From Schistosoma mansoni (taxonomy: Eukaryota; Platyhelminthes; Trematoda; Strigeidida; Schistosomatidae): 64,000 bases of DNA. Below are positions 24,670 through 36,007 of the stretch, in pieces. The translations under genes and the position numbers were made by a program. How positions within the stretch are numbered: position 1 is the stretch's first letter; the number at the start of each line of letters is the position of its first letter. The stretch spans positions 45,553,788-45,617,787 of the forward strand of contig NC_031495.1 of the NCBI RefSeq assembly GCF_000237925.1. The letters run 5' to 3'. Below the pieces are notes generated by a model. The model was not told where the DNA came from, ran no database searches, and was given only the letters and a program-made list of their open reading frames with translations.

Positions 24670-25340
24670 AGTAGGTTGGTGGACCTGTGTTAATCCTGGC
24701 AGTTTGCTTTCCAGTGAAGGTTCAGCTTCTCCTTGAAAGTGTTCACTGATGGGGCTGATGCCACTTGTTTGGATAAGGCGTTCCAGTCATTGACCACTCA
24801 ACGAGAAAAACGGAACCCCTCTTTAGGTTTATTAGATCGCGGTTTGTGAACCTTATTGCTATGACCTCGGAGATTATTAGTGCTGGAGGGAACAAAAAGA
24901 TGAGACATATTAACACCCAAATCGTAACTAAAGATACAAAATACCAACATATGGTCACTTCGCGTCCTACGATACGACAAGGGGAAACGGTTTAGACGTT
25001 TCAAGCGCTTATCGTGAGGGTATTTAGAAAAACCCTTCACTAATTTTGTTTGCACACGCTTGAGTGAGTTAGTATCCCTAATCGGACATGGGTCAGCTGT
25101 TTGGATGCAGTACTCTAAGTGTGGTATTACATGGGTGAGATATAAAATTCGAAACATTTCGTCAAAACATATGAATGCTCAGCGAAGTGACCATAACTAT
25201 TACCGTGTCCAATATGCATGAGCACACTTCCTAGAATTAACTTTTAAGCCCCGATCTCGAGCCCATCTAACCAATTCGTCTAGGTCAACTTGGTGATCAA
25301 AATGATCAGCCTGACTTCTCATTGTCCTCCAGATTTTTTG
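24670..25340 (-). mobile_element. CR1-like LINE relic (C-terminal part of RT protein)
   Basis: The minus strand encodes THVIPHLEYCIQ, LKRVQTKLVKGFSKYPHDKR, LNRFPLSYRRTRSDHML, HLFVPSSTNNLRGHSNK and KPRSNKPKEGFRFS, the characteristic order downstream of the RT palm in schistosome CR1-like LINEs. Further upstream on the minus strand, about 25245-25310, VDLDELVRWARDRGLKVNSR fits the thumb/palm boundary. The copy is decayed, with frame changes between segments. Confidence 0.75.
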
Positions 25341-25863
25341 ATAGATATAATCTCGTGAATACTTTCAAGGCAAGACCATTCTGTTGATGCATACCTGTTT
25401 TAGTCTTGTTGTCAGTTTTTCCATTATCTTGTATTCACATAAATTAAGTGCCCTCTCAGATATGAACTCTCCTCTTGTGATTCCGTTAGTCAACAAGTGA
25501 TACGGTAGTACGTCACGTAGAAGCGTATCAAACAGTAAATGGACATAGTGAGGAGTCTTTATGATAACTCCAGAGCTTCGGCGAGATGTCGTTTCATGTA
25601 ATTACTCACGCTGATATATAAATATCCTGTTTAGAATAAACATATAGGGAGAATAATTCAACGATGGTGGATTCTTTTGCTTTGAACTGACACAATTACC
25701 AATTGATAACCCTTAGGTGATTTTCATTTGTCCCCACTACTTCATTTGTCGAGTTAGCTTAGTTTTCCTCGGACAGTGTGTTAGTACGTTTCTTATGGAT
25801 TATATTCTGGTATGCCCTTTTTATAAGAATACGAACTATTGTAGTTTTTATTTTTGCTTATAG
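25341..25863. other. Non-coding DNA upstream of an orphan terminal exon
   Basis: Presumed intronic for the plus-strand exon that starts at 25864. It ends with a T-rich tract and ttgcttatag, a good 3' splice site. Confidence 0.45.
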
Positions 25864-26091
25864 GATTTACTAATACCTTCCGGTGCAAACGACGAACCAT
25901 TGGAAATTCCAGTCAATTTTTCAGACTCATCAACTGAGGATGAAGATTCATCTTCAGAATCGGAAAGCGAATTTCGTGAAATAATCATACCATCTCCAGT
26001 TAGACTTAGTTCAGCAGTTTCACCTCTTTGTACATCTCGCAAACTTATTGAAGAACTAAAATCTGTTTGTACTGATGATTGTATAATATAA
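25864..26091 (+). CDS. Orphan terminal exon with acidic serine-rich tail
   Basis: A pyrimidine-rich tract and ttatag precede an open frame that begins in phase 0 with DLLIPSGANDEPLEIPVNFS. It continues through an acidic serine run (SSTEDEDSSSESESEF) and ends at a stop at 26089-26091 after TDDCII. The acidic Ser/Glu/Asp run resembles casein kinase 2 target tails. Splice context and biased composition argue for a genuine last coding exon of a plus-strand gene. I could not find its partner exons in the repeat-filled DNA to the left. It could also be a retained fragment of a decayed gene. The protein family is unknown. Confidence 0.5.
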   Translation, partial: DLLIPSGANDEPLEIPVNFSDSSTEDEDSSSESESEFREIIIPSPVRLSSAVSPLCTSRKLIEELKSVCTDDCII

Positions 26092-26702
26092 GATCACTTG
26101 TAAACTGTTTTCTTTTACAGTTTAATAGACCAGATGACAGCATTTAAACTGGATCGTTAACCGTAAGTTCGTTAGTCCACCCCCCTAAATGTCCTAGTAC
26201 GACCTAGGGTGGGGAGAGTACGCTCTCAAAATGCTCTCATATGGCCACGCGTATATATCCACTGCCAGTGGAATTCTACTCATTGTTTTCTCGCGTCCAG
26301 CGTGTTGTTTACGAAATTATGAAGAGGAAAAGCGAATGTCCAGAGCTCCAACCGGGTTGGTTAATACAGAGGATCCACTTGGGGGGCTTGGAGAACCCTG
26401 ATTCCAAACCAATGGTGTACATGAGCTCAAGGATCCTTAGGGGACAAATGGCATTCGAACCTATTTTTGGTCACAGACCACCGTGGAACTGCATCTCCTA
26501 ACGTTGTTCCACTGCCTTGTGGATCATACTTCTGGGTCAAAGGTTTGGGCAGTGGCCGTCTAAAAAATCCACCTGCTTAGGTCTGACCACCCGGGCAGCA
26601 TCCCAGCGCACACATGAATCCAATGATTTGTGTGGCACGTAGATGCTTTGGTTTCTCTTTACACCAATGTTTACGTTTAAGTAAAATAATAAATAAATAA
26701 GT
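26092..26702 (+). mobile_element. GC-rich retroposon-like repeat with AATA-type tail
   Basis: From about 26160 the base composition changes sharply to GC-rich (ggggagagtac, ggccacgcg, ccacccgggc) and it ends at about 26702 in an ataataaataaataag tail. This abrupt isochore-like block with a simple A-rich tail is typical of an inserted retroposon on the plus strand. No tRNA promoter boxes or RT coding were recognised. The 86-codon frame at 26241-26501 is probably not a gene. It begins about 70 bp after the stop of the orphan exon. Confidence 0.55.
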
Positions 26703-27689
26703 AGTCCAAACCCGTCCTCATGTGTTTATTAGTCTTGCGCTATCGAAACCACACTCTGTTAACACTGTTAAGCTCTAGGTACTGTTAGAAGCTTATTTGT
26801 TGGGTAATGTGGTGTGACCGATGTGCTAAATTGCATACAATGCCTATTCGTTTATATATGTATTGGTCTGTTGGTATTTCAAATGTATACATTTCTGTGC
26901 AGGTTAGTCAACTCATTTTATACTTGTAGTTATGGATTGTTTTTGATCTTGTGGCATGGAGGATAAGTTTGAAGTACTTCACTGACTATTGAATAACTTT
27001 GGAATTCTTATACAAATATTTACTCGACTGCGGCAATATCCTCTATCTAATTTATTGACATCTAGTATATAGCTTACCTCATTAGTAAGCTGCGTTTCAC
27101 AACTAAGGACATTTGAATCAAGTTAGTCAGTAAACACTAAACTCCGTCGAATTGATAAACGATTACTACTATGTACTACGCAGCATAAGTGTAAACTGAT
27201 TTGTTTCCTCAACTTTCACATGATCACAGAGGAAATCCAACAAAAGAGAAGCAAAGGAGTAAGAATAATAAACAGAAGTAGATAAGTAGAGGAAAAAAGA
27301 CTGATTGAATCAAGCAATAACATTTATCAGATGTTGCTGTGTGGAGGATAATACGTTCATCTGTTGTGGTTACCTTGTAGATACTTCCCAAGAAGTTCGC
27401 TATCTCATGCATAGCTAGCTAATGATCGTAAAGCTTGTAGACTGATACCATATCTTTGTTTCCTTAGTCTTAGATGCTAAACATGTTTGTTTATGGATTT
27501 ATAAAACTTAGTAAACCATTATTCAACTAAGGCTCACAATCTCGTAATTAATATACCGAGTTTTCGAAGTATTGTTAACTCACGTCAACTTATGATGCGT
27601 AAAAAGCTTAGTGCAACAGCACACAAGATTTATCACACAGCCAAATAACACTGGAGGAAAAAAGGGAAAGGCGTATAAACAATAAATAA
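26703..27689. other. AT-rich intergenic DNA, nothing recognised
   Basis: No supported gene or repeat family was recognised. Confidence 0.45.
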
Positions 27690-27885
27690 CAAACAAGAAT
27701 GGAGTTTAGGTATTATAGCCTAAGTTCAACTTGATAATTTTAAATAAATTAAGCATTGGGTAAATTGTTGATAATAAAAAGTGTCAAATTTGTAATATTT
27801 CAATGATTAGGAAATTGGACTTCTGAGGTTTCACAGCTTAGTGTAAGTCACTTCATCAGACAATAAATAGTTGGATTGAATTAAC
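27690..27885 (-). repeat. Solo copy of the hammerhead-like insert repeat
   Basis: 27700-27800 resembles the left part of the insert found in the RTE copies (cttgata(a/g)tttt/c...aaataa...ttgagcattg order). 27820-27860, read on the minus strand, gives CTGATGA, a stem-forming stretch and GAAAC. This copy is outside any recognisable RTE sequence, so it is an independent member of the repeat. It may be a Penelope-like terminal repeat, which is inference. Confidence 0.55.
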
Positions 27886-30800
27886 ACTATTTTAAGTGGT
27901 GTATAAAAAACAAAGCAAAATAATTTTAGTTCAATCAAAATAAGCCTGAACATGTTTGTGCCATGTTATTCCTGTCCGAGGTGAATACAATAGAAAGCTA
28001 CAAAATAATTTCCACTGACTTCTATTCTAAGTTATTTCTGCTAACATATCAAGGCAATTAGTTGTAAGATTTCAGCCAAATAGTCATGATAACCAACAGA
28101 TACTAAGTCAACCTTATCGTTCCATGTCACAAACTGACCTCCTCATTTTTTCCACATAGTTCTAGTGTTAATACAGTAGTGAACAACGTGAAAGCCCTTC
28201 CAAAACTATTTGTAAAACGTGTCCAACCCAAGGACGTTAGTGTTCCATGATGATAAAAAATCGGGTTGTCATCAGTAGACTTGGTTATATGACTTGAACG
28301 GAAACCTGCATCCTCCTTGTGGTGGACCTGGGTGTTTGTTTTTTTAGGTGAGTTGGTAGTCACCGACCAAAGATCGTAGTATGGTCACTTGATATTGTTG
28401 GGGGCATAGACCAGTCGAACTGTTCTTCAGAATTCCCTGTCCAGCACCCGAAACATCTTTCATGATCGTTAACTTGCGTCCTATGAAGCCCACTGCTTTC
28501 AACTTGTTACCATACTCTGATCACTAAGTTTTGCTGCTTCTTGAGCAAGTGTTGAGGTTTTATGTATAAAGTACCCACAAGAATTGCTGTATTCCCAACC
28601 CTTTGGTATAAATCGGTAGGTATCTAAAAGTTTTTAAAGATCCTACAAAAATACATGGAGCTTCAGGCGGTTTCACTTCATATTTCTATGGTATCATCTA
28701 GATGCAACACAAATGCCATGGTGGAAAGCTCATGGTCTTTTTACTTTTCTATACCATGTTATCTGATCAAGCTGTTATTTCTTGTACTCTGGAATTGTAG
28801 TTCTAATCGCTTACCACAAGATATGTTTCAATATTATTTTGGATAATAGGTAATCAACAGACAACACTTATCAGAAATTCTTAGCATGTCAACGCAATAC
28901 GTTTTGAATAATTTTATTACACTGAACTGTTTCATTGTTGTAAACAATTAGAACGAGACCATATATCTTAGGTTTTGCGCTCGTTGAAATCAAATACGGC
29001 CGCTTTGTGAGCAGTTCTTGGTTTGTTAGCCTCTTATCTTGTAAACCTTACCACCGGTAACGGAGACTGTGGGGAAAGGTGAGGTGTTTCATGCTTAGTG
29101 ACGATCATTTACAACCCTCTCGTTTCGTAGGGAGAAGACAGCATCGCTTTAGATGTTTACAGTATGAGGGATACACTTTACTACCTTCACACCTATACAA
29201 TCTGCAATAAAACTCTGCTCCCGAGCCTTAGGTTTATTGCTTTTAGGTTTGCCAACCTCCAATCAGCCTCTTTGGAGTGGTACAAATAAAGAAACTAGTA
29301 CTCCAGCAATTATGGGTCAACTGGGCCATCACAAACACAATATCATGATCCCAGCTACGGCCAATCTGTAGTTGGTAACGTCAGGTAATATGCCTCAAAA
29401 TTGGTCATACTGATACAGATGCATTTACTATTTATCTCCTTCCAGTGTTCCTTCATACATTCCTTTTCATTCCTCCTTCTTGGATCATATTCTTAGTCTT
29501 TTTAACTAACATTGCCAATAAGATTATTTCTTCGGGTTCTACGATGCTTATGAATAACTGATTTTCAGTCTGAAAGAAACTCATCAGGTTATCATGTCCT
29601 CATCATTCAGCACTAAAGTTAATGACTCTATCAGTAAACTATCCAGACAGGATACCGACTAACTTACTGCTTTTGAATAAAGTAATTTATCCATTTCTAA
29701 GCAGTGGATAATTTACACTTTAAGAGCTCAATAGTAAAACTTCTGATTCTTATTCACTGTGATGTGAGTTCTGATCTAAGCTTGAAGCAGAATTTATCTC
29801 TGACGGTAGACAAGATAAGATTCTAAAGAATAAAATTACATATTACTTTCCGGAATCATTAACTACCACACATTTAGTCTTCCACCGAAATAAGTTTTTC
29901 CAATCACTCTCCGAACATTAAACTTAATCCACGAAAAGTAAACATTCTGTAACGTTGCGAAAACCACATCTAATAATCATCTTTATGTGACATACGATTG
30001 TTCTGTTTGTATGGCTTAACTTGTAATACTGTATAATGATTACGTGGCCAAGGTCAAATACTGTTAGCGTTGTGGATTTTACTACGTTTCTATAGGCAAC
30101 ACAAAGTCTTTTGTAACAAAAGTATTGTCTAGTTAATGAATATTAAAGATTATTAGTATATCAATCATTATAATTCATGATAGTTTACAACATTTTACTA
30201 TATTTTAAATGTCCTGTCAATATTAATAAACAATAGCTCGAGTCTACAGTGAAACATTCAAATAAAAGGATTACAATAAAATGAAGATCGATAAATGGTG
30301 AACAATTATAATTCATAGTTTCAATTACTTTGTTTATTTTATTCCAAAAGAATTTTTACTAAGTCTTACAGTTATATCTGTTTATCATCATTGAAATATC
30401 AATGGTAACTTGGAATAGTGAAAATAAAATTTTCAATTATAAGTGGTAATTATTTAGATTATACATACGATTAACACAGGTTTTGTACTGTAGATAGAAT
30501 GCGAATTTCTTTATAAAGATAATTGGATTTTATACCCTCATATGTAGATGTAAGCAATCAATGAAGATGTTTTCTTCATGTTTCCTTTTGAGTAATTTGT
30601 TTAAATTCCCCTTAGGATAAACATTTTGATGTCAATCTGGCTGACATTTCAAAGTGTAATTGTATTGCTTAATATTCAACTTTTCTGAACTCTCTCATGT
30701 TTCCTGCCTACTTAATTGGTCCTAAAATTCTCAATTTCCCATTACATATCGAGAAAACCCATCTGAAAGTTAGTGACATGATCACAATTAAGCTACATAA

Positions 30801-31350
30801 ATTTACGAAAATCTCCGTAGTGAGACATCGACACACCAATGATATTAGATGACAAGAGTACTGTGTCACAAATGGAGTGATGTTGAGAATCTGTACCTTC
30901 GAGTTTGCTCTCAATAACGTAAACGGAATTTCCTGATCTTGAAAACAGACAGTTTTAGAATTGATTCCAAGTTGAGGAGGTGGGCACCTGAAAAGTTCCA
31001 AATTAAAACGAAATGTCTGTCTAATGATCATTGGATTTAAATACTTCTACAGTTCATGCCAGTTCGGGATAGGAACTACTTACAAACTTTACAAGACTTC
31101 TATTTATTAAACAAACATATCAGTAGTCCTCACTGTCTAAACTATTAAGCAACGGAATATTGAGAATAATTAACGATACTACTTCAGTGAATTTGCTCTT
31201 AAACAAACAAACTTTGTGGAAATTCGCTCATACTGCTACATATAAATGAACGCATATTTACTTTATTTTCTATTGAAAATAACTTACTAATTAAATGAGC
31301 TTCCAAACGAAATAAAGCAAAAAGATTTTGAGCAATAAGATAGTAATTAT
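27886..31350. other. Intergenic DNA with decayed, unassigned repeats
   Basis: 28100-28650 and 28980-29500 are less AT-rich than their surroundings and look like old inserted elements. Short frames there (28127-28363, 30708-31031) carry no recognised motif. No tRNA, rRNA or snRNA gene was seen. Confidence 0.4.
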
Positions 31351-31517
31351 TGTTAGCAGATGTACTACAAAATTTAGGATTAAGGGATAATGCTTGTAAC
31401 TGAATAGTCGATAATGTTATACTTGAGTAATTGAAAACATATTTCTCTGGAGATTATCGACTATTCAGCTACAAGCATTATCCCTTGATCCTAAATTTTG
31501 TAGTACGTCTGCTAACA
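31351..31517. repeat. Fold-back element: 65-bp inverted repeats, 37-bp loop
   Basis: 31351-31415 and 31453-31517 are imperfect reverse complements over about 65 bp, sharing for example ctacaaaatttaggat and its complement. Only a handful of mismatches interrupt the stem. It is non-coding and could be a small MITE-like fold-back or a local inverted duplication. Confidence 0.85.
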
Positions 31518-32384
31518 TTCATGAACTGAATGCTAAAATCAAGTTTGGAAGCCTCATTCGTCAGACAAATGACCTTCCAGTACCTGATAAAGATAGTAAT
31601 TCTCGATAGTACATGCATAAATATTATGATTGTAACTAAATCTGATCCAAGAATCATTGAAACAAACGCTAAACCATAATCATTAAAAATTGATTTCGAA
31701 CATGAAAGAGTATTCTTGATTCTATGAACCAATGCTCTTAAGATGATTATAATGTGTGGACGAGAATGATAATGATTGTTTGTTTGCTTAGTCAGACATA
31801 GAGATGGTCTGACAGGTGTCATATGAGTTTATATTCCCCTATTCTTACTATTCATTAGTTTCGTACTTCTAAGTTCCTTCAGGCGAAAGAATTCTCGAAT
31901 ATTTGCTGGTTTTTTCAGATTGAATCTGTTTGTAAAGAAAATTACCTTCACATTTACACATTTCTTTGTCAGTAATAAAAAATATCTGTTTAACAAACTA
32001 CTTACATTTTACATGCTAAAAGTGTTGAAGAGAAGTATTTCCTAGTTGGCTGATAACATCTATGCTTTCTCCCTCCAGAATAAATAAGTACTAAAGGTAG
32101 AGCAAGCACATTAATTTAAAAAACCAAGACCTTGAAAATGAACTGGTTAGAGCTGATCAGTTGATTGTGTAAGCTTTACTTATTCCAAATGCAAAAAATG
32201 GGACTTTTATTTGCGTTTATTTTTGAGAGATATTTTACCGGGCTAAATCCATTTAGCCAACCGTGAATCGATGTTTATAGTCAAACAAAAATAAGTTACT
32301 AACATGTGGTGAATCAGATAAGAAGTGCACACACATGCTCTCGTATAAAAATAGTCAAAATTTATAAGCGAATCATTAACAAGG
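31518..32384. other. AT-rich intergenic DNA, nothing recognised
   Basis: The minus frame at 31478-31822 begins inside the fold-back repeat and has no recognisable motif. Confidence 0.45.
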
Positions 32385-32389
32385 TCAAA

Positions 32390-33850
32390 ATGGGACTCGA
32401 GAAGATTGAATAAATTGGCCTGTTCGGAAGCTGTGTGGGTCAAGAAAATAGAAGGCAAGCCAATCACTGACGTTCAACAACAGAGGAACAGATGGGTAGA
32501 ACACTGTAAGGAACTCTTGAACAGGCCGGCTACATTGAATCCACCAGACTTCGAAGCAGCACACACAGACCTTCCTATGGATATCGCTCCACAAACGATC
32601 GAGGGAATCAGGATGGTCGGTCATCAGACAAATCCAGAGTCGGAAAGCAGCAGGACCTGACAATATATCAATTGAAACACTAAAGCCACACAACGGACTG
32701 GAAAGAAAGACACCTCATCAAGATACCGAAGAAAGGAGATCTGAACAAATGTGAGAACTACAGAGACATCATACCACTGTTAGTACAGGGTAAGGTTTTC
32801 AGAGTGTTATTAGACAGGATGAAAGATTTAGTAGACGCCGAAACCAGAGATCAACATGCCGGATTCCATTAGGATCGATCGCTCACAAACCTGATCGTAA
32901 CACTACAGCTCATTAATTATATATATATATATATATATTGTTATATCCCAATTAGTGGAAAAATTGTTTTTCTGACGTTTTGTGACTCAATGTAAGCTAC
33001 TTGTTCAGAATAAATTGCTAATCGGATTCAGATATACAATTTTTCTACTCATCGTGATATGACAAAAACCATATTTATCATTGACTTTCTACTCAATGCT
33101 CAATTATTTTGAAACTACCAGGTATAACCTTGGCACTGATACCTACTACAGATCATTGTTGAATAATCGTTTGAATGGAACCCGTCACTATATAGCAACT
33201 TCCTTGACCACGAGAAAGCATGTGACAGTGTGTGTAGGAGAAGCTTACGGAAACTTCTACATTATGGTGTACATGAGAAAATCGTCAATGTCATATGGAA
33301 TTCATACACGGGCGGTATTCCTACAATTGAAGAACATATGAAACTCGAAATAACTGTCAACCAATATGAAAGTGAGAATCCTCAATACGAACGTCAACAC
33401 AGCTAATTCTATTGTATGAAGCTGAAACTTGGAAAACTACTACAACTATCATCAAAAGTGTACAAGCATTTATAAACAGTTGTCTACAAAAGATGCTCAA
33501 TGTCCGTTGATCGGATACGAGTAGAAACAACATACTGTGGGAGGGAACAAACTAACTCTCTTCTGGAGAGAAAATTGTGGAAAGACGTTGAGGATGGATG
33601 GGATATGCATTGTGCAAGTCACCAAACTACATCATGATATAGGCTCTGAGACAAAATGGTGAAGGGAAAATGGTAAGAGGGTGGTGACCAATGATCACGT
33701 TGTGTTGGGAGTTGGAGTCGAACATGAAAAGAATGAATAGGAATTGGGAACAACTTGAGAGGAGAACTCGGGAGAGGGTTGATTGTAGAATGCTGGTGGG
33801 TAGCCTATTCTCTCCCTTGAAGGGTAACTGGCTTTAGTGGGTGAAGTATT
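32390..33850 (+). mobile_element. RTE-like LINE relic with embedded hammerhead-like insert
   Basis: Plus-strand 32406-32660 encodes EGKPITDVQQQRNRWVEHCK and ELLNRPATLNPPDFEAAHTD, the region just before RT in schistosome RTE-like LINEs. 32700-32875 holds RT fragments (Asn-Lys-Cys-Glu-Asn-Tyr-Arg). About 32914-33150 is a non-LINE insert with a TA microsatellite (about 32918-32939). LINE coding resumes at 33205 (DHEKACDSV, LRKLLHYGVHEKIVNVIW), then 33330-33800 is the 3' region. The copy has internal deletions and frame changes. It lies about 0.5 kb upstream of the integrin gene in the same orientation. Confidence 0.8.
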
Positions 33851-34378
33851 TTTTTAATTGGTAAGTAAAGATAATCCTAATGCCCATATCTGCAATTTCT
33901 TAACCACTGCCTTTAATAGACAGATCTTATTTTCTGGTGTCTACTGAAAATCTAATTTCTCGTTGCTTCTTATTGAGATTTAATTGTTAATAGTTCAACA
34001 AGCTACTGAAGCAGAATATTCACATCATATCATAAAATGACTGAGAATTTCAGTAAAAATATTAGTGTGCGGATGTTAATCACATTAAACAACCACTCAG
34101 GCTCATTATAAATCAAAGGGGTCTTTTTTGCTAACACCAATAATATTTAACGACCTTGACCAATCGAAAATGTATTGGATAGGTAGGAATTCGTTATCAT
34201 TCCTTATTTATTTATCAAGTCCATCTGTCAAATGACATCGAACCTCCAAGACTGAATCATTGGTTAGGAAAATAGTTTTCTTTAGTCACTGAGCTCAATA
34301 TGCGTTTATCCAACAATTACATTTACATAAGCTTGTCCACCATGAAATATATGATTAACAAGTAACTTATTCTACAGA
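33851..34378 (+). promoter_or_regulatory. Upstream region of the integrin gene with acceptor at the start codon
   Basis: The sequence ending ttattctacag|AATG places a good 3' splice acceptor two bases before the integrin start codon. This suggests either a spliced 5' UTR exon further upstream or a trans-splicing site for a spliced leader, which schistosomes use on some mRNAs. No TATA or initiator could be assigned. Confidence 0.4.
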
Positions 34379-36007
34379 ATGTTCATTTGGAATATTTATT
34401 TTATACGGAATTTAAGATTTCTCTGTTTTTGTTTGTATGGATTTTATTACTTCACACTGGTTTTGTCATACAGCTTTTCGGAACAACCTATTTTCAGACA
34501 ATTTACAGTAACGAATATAAGTCAAGAATTGAAAAATTCCGTTGATAAAATTTTAAAGCCAAATTTCCCCAATGAGTATAATTTGTTCCATTGGACTACG
34601 GTGACAGGATTTAAAGAAATTATTAATAATACTCGTGTAGTATGGTTAATTTTTGGTGGATCAATTGACAGGGTAAACGTAAGTTCAGTGAATCCATTCG
34701 CAAAGAAAGCAGTCGGGGTTATTGCTTGTCGGTTAACTTACAATTCTGAGTATTCATTATGGCTACATCTAGATGAATGTTCTCCAATGGAAGTTAAAAA
34801 CATATCAGATCAAGAAAATGAGCAGGTTCCAAAACATCATGAAGGCACCACCCTTTTAGGAGTGAGCCTTGGTAGTCTTGAGTTTGAAAAACCCATTAGT
34901 GGAGTAGTTATTGTTTATTGTGATCCTCTTTGGCATACTGGTGAAAGGAAATATAGAAGTCAGTCTGTATTGGACATGAAATATCAAGAACAAGCTGGTG
35001 GTAGATGCCATATTCGTTTAAGACACAATGGTAAATGGTTGCGTCAGAGGAAAACAAACCAAACGGAAGACATTATTCGATTTTGTACTAACTCTGGTTA
35101 TTCACAACCGTGTGGTGGAGGATTTTCGTTTGATTTGCAACAAACTACAAGTATTGATAGTTATCAAAATTATTACGATCATCTCAATCCACAGTTACCA
35201 AATATTCGACTTCTTACCAGTTTATTTTTAGCTAATCCAGGTGAAGTACACATTTTAGATGACATATTAATGAATTTTAAAAACATTCCTGATCAACAAC
35301 AAGCTAAATTTTCTGTTCACAGAATTCTAGGTAGTCAAGTACAATTTAGTCAACAAGTTAGGTGGACACCACTTTCCAAATCTTGGAAACATTATTTGAA
35401 TTCAGAAGATAATAATTCAATTTTAGGAGGCGATGTATGGATGCATGAAAACCTAGCTATCGTTTCTTCATTAGGCAATTACTACGAACCAAATATTAAA
35501 GCTTTCAACTCCAAGTCTACAGAACTAGAAGGCTTGTTGGCTTACAGTATCACAAATAAAAATCGGAGCAATGCCGAACCATCTAGTGATTTTACTGGCT
35601 TCGGTTTCACTGTAGAGACGGTAAATATTCCTCAACACTCAAAAGGCAAGAGTGTTTCACGAACTACTTATGGTATTTTAATTGGAGCCCCGTTTGAGAG
35701 TTCTACAAAACAATACAATCCTAATCATGGAAGGGTGTATATCGTATGTCCAGAAAAACGTATTACTCACAAAACTGGCTTATTTTCCGTAGAAGGAACT
35801 CGAAAAAATGAGTTTTTCGGATATTCCATAGCTCGTCTAGGTGATATTGATGGAGATGGGATTGACGATGTGGCTATTAGTGCTCCAGCAATACAATCAA
35901 AGAAGATGGAATTACCTAATGAAAATTTAAATATTCCATTACATAGTGGTCGTGTCTATATTTATCGAGTTACATCACAGTGTACACTAGATCCACAACC
36001 TTTACAG
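34379..36007 (+). CDS. ITGA: Integrin alpha exon 1: signal peptide and most of the beta-propeller
   Basis: 543 codons ending CAG|gtaaaa in phase 0. Blade landmarks are [10 protein letters not shown] (blade 2, like the CAPLYHW box), PCGGGFSFD (blade 3), [10 protein letters not shown] (blade 5) and [15 protein letters not shown] (blade 6). The earlier blades lack DxDxDG calcium loops. Translation continues past the donor to a stop at 36091 if unspliced. Four or more N-glycosylation sequons are present. Confidence 0.92.
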
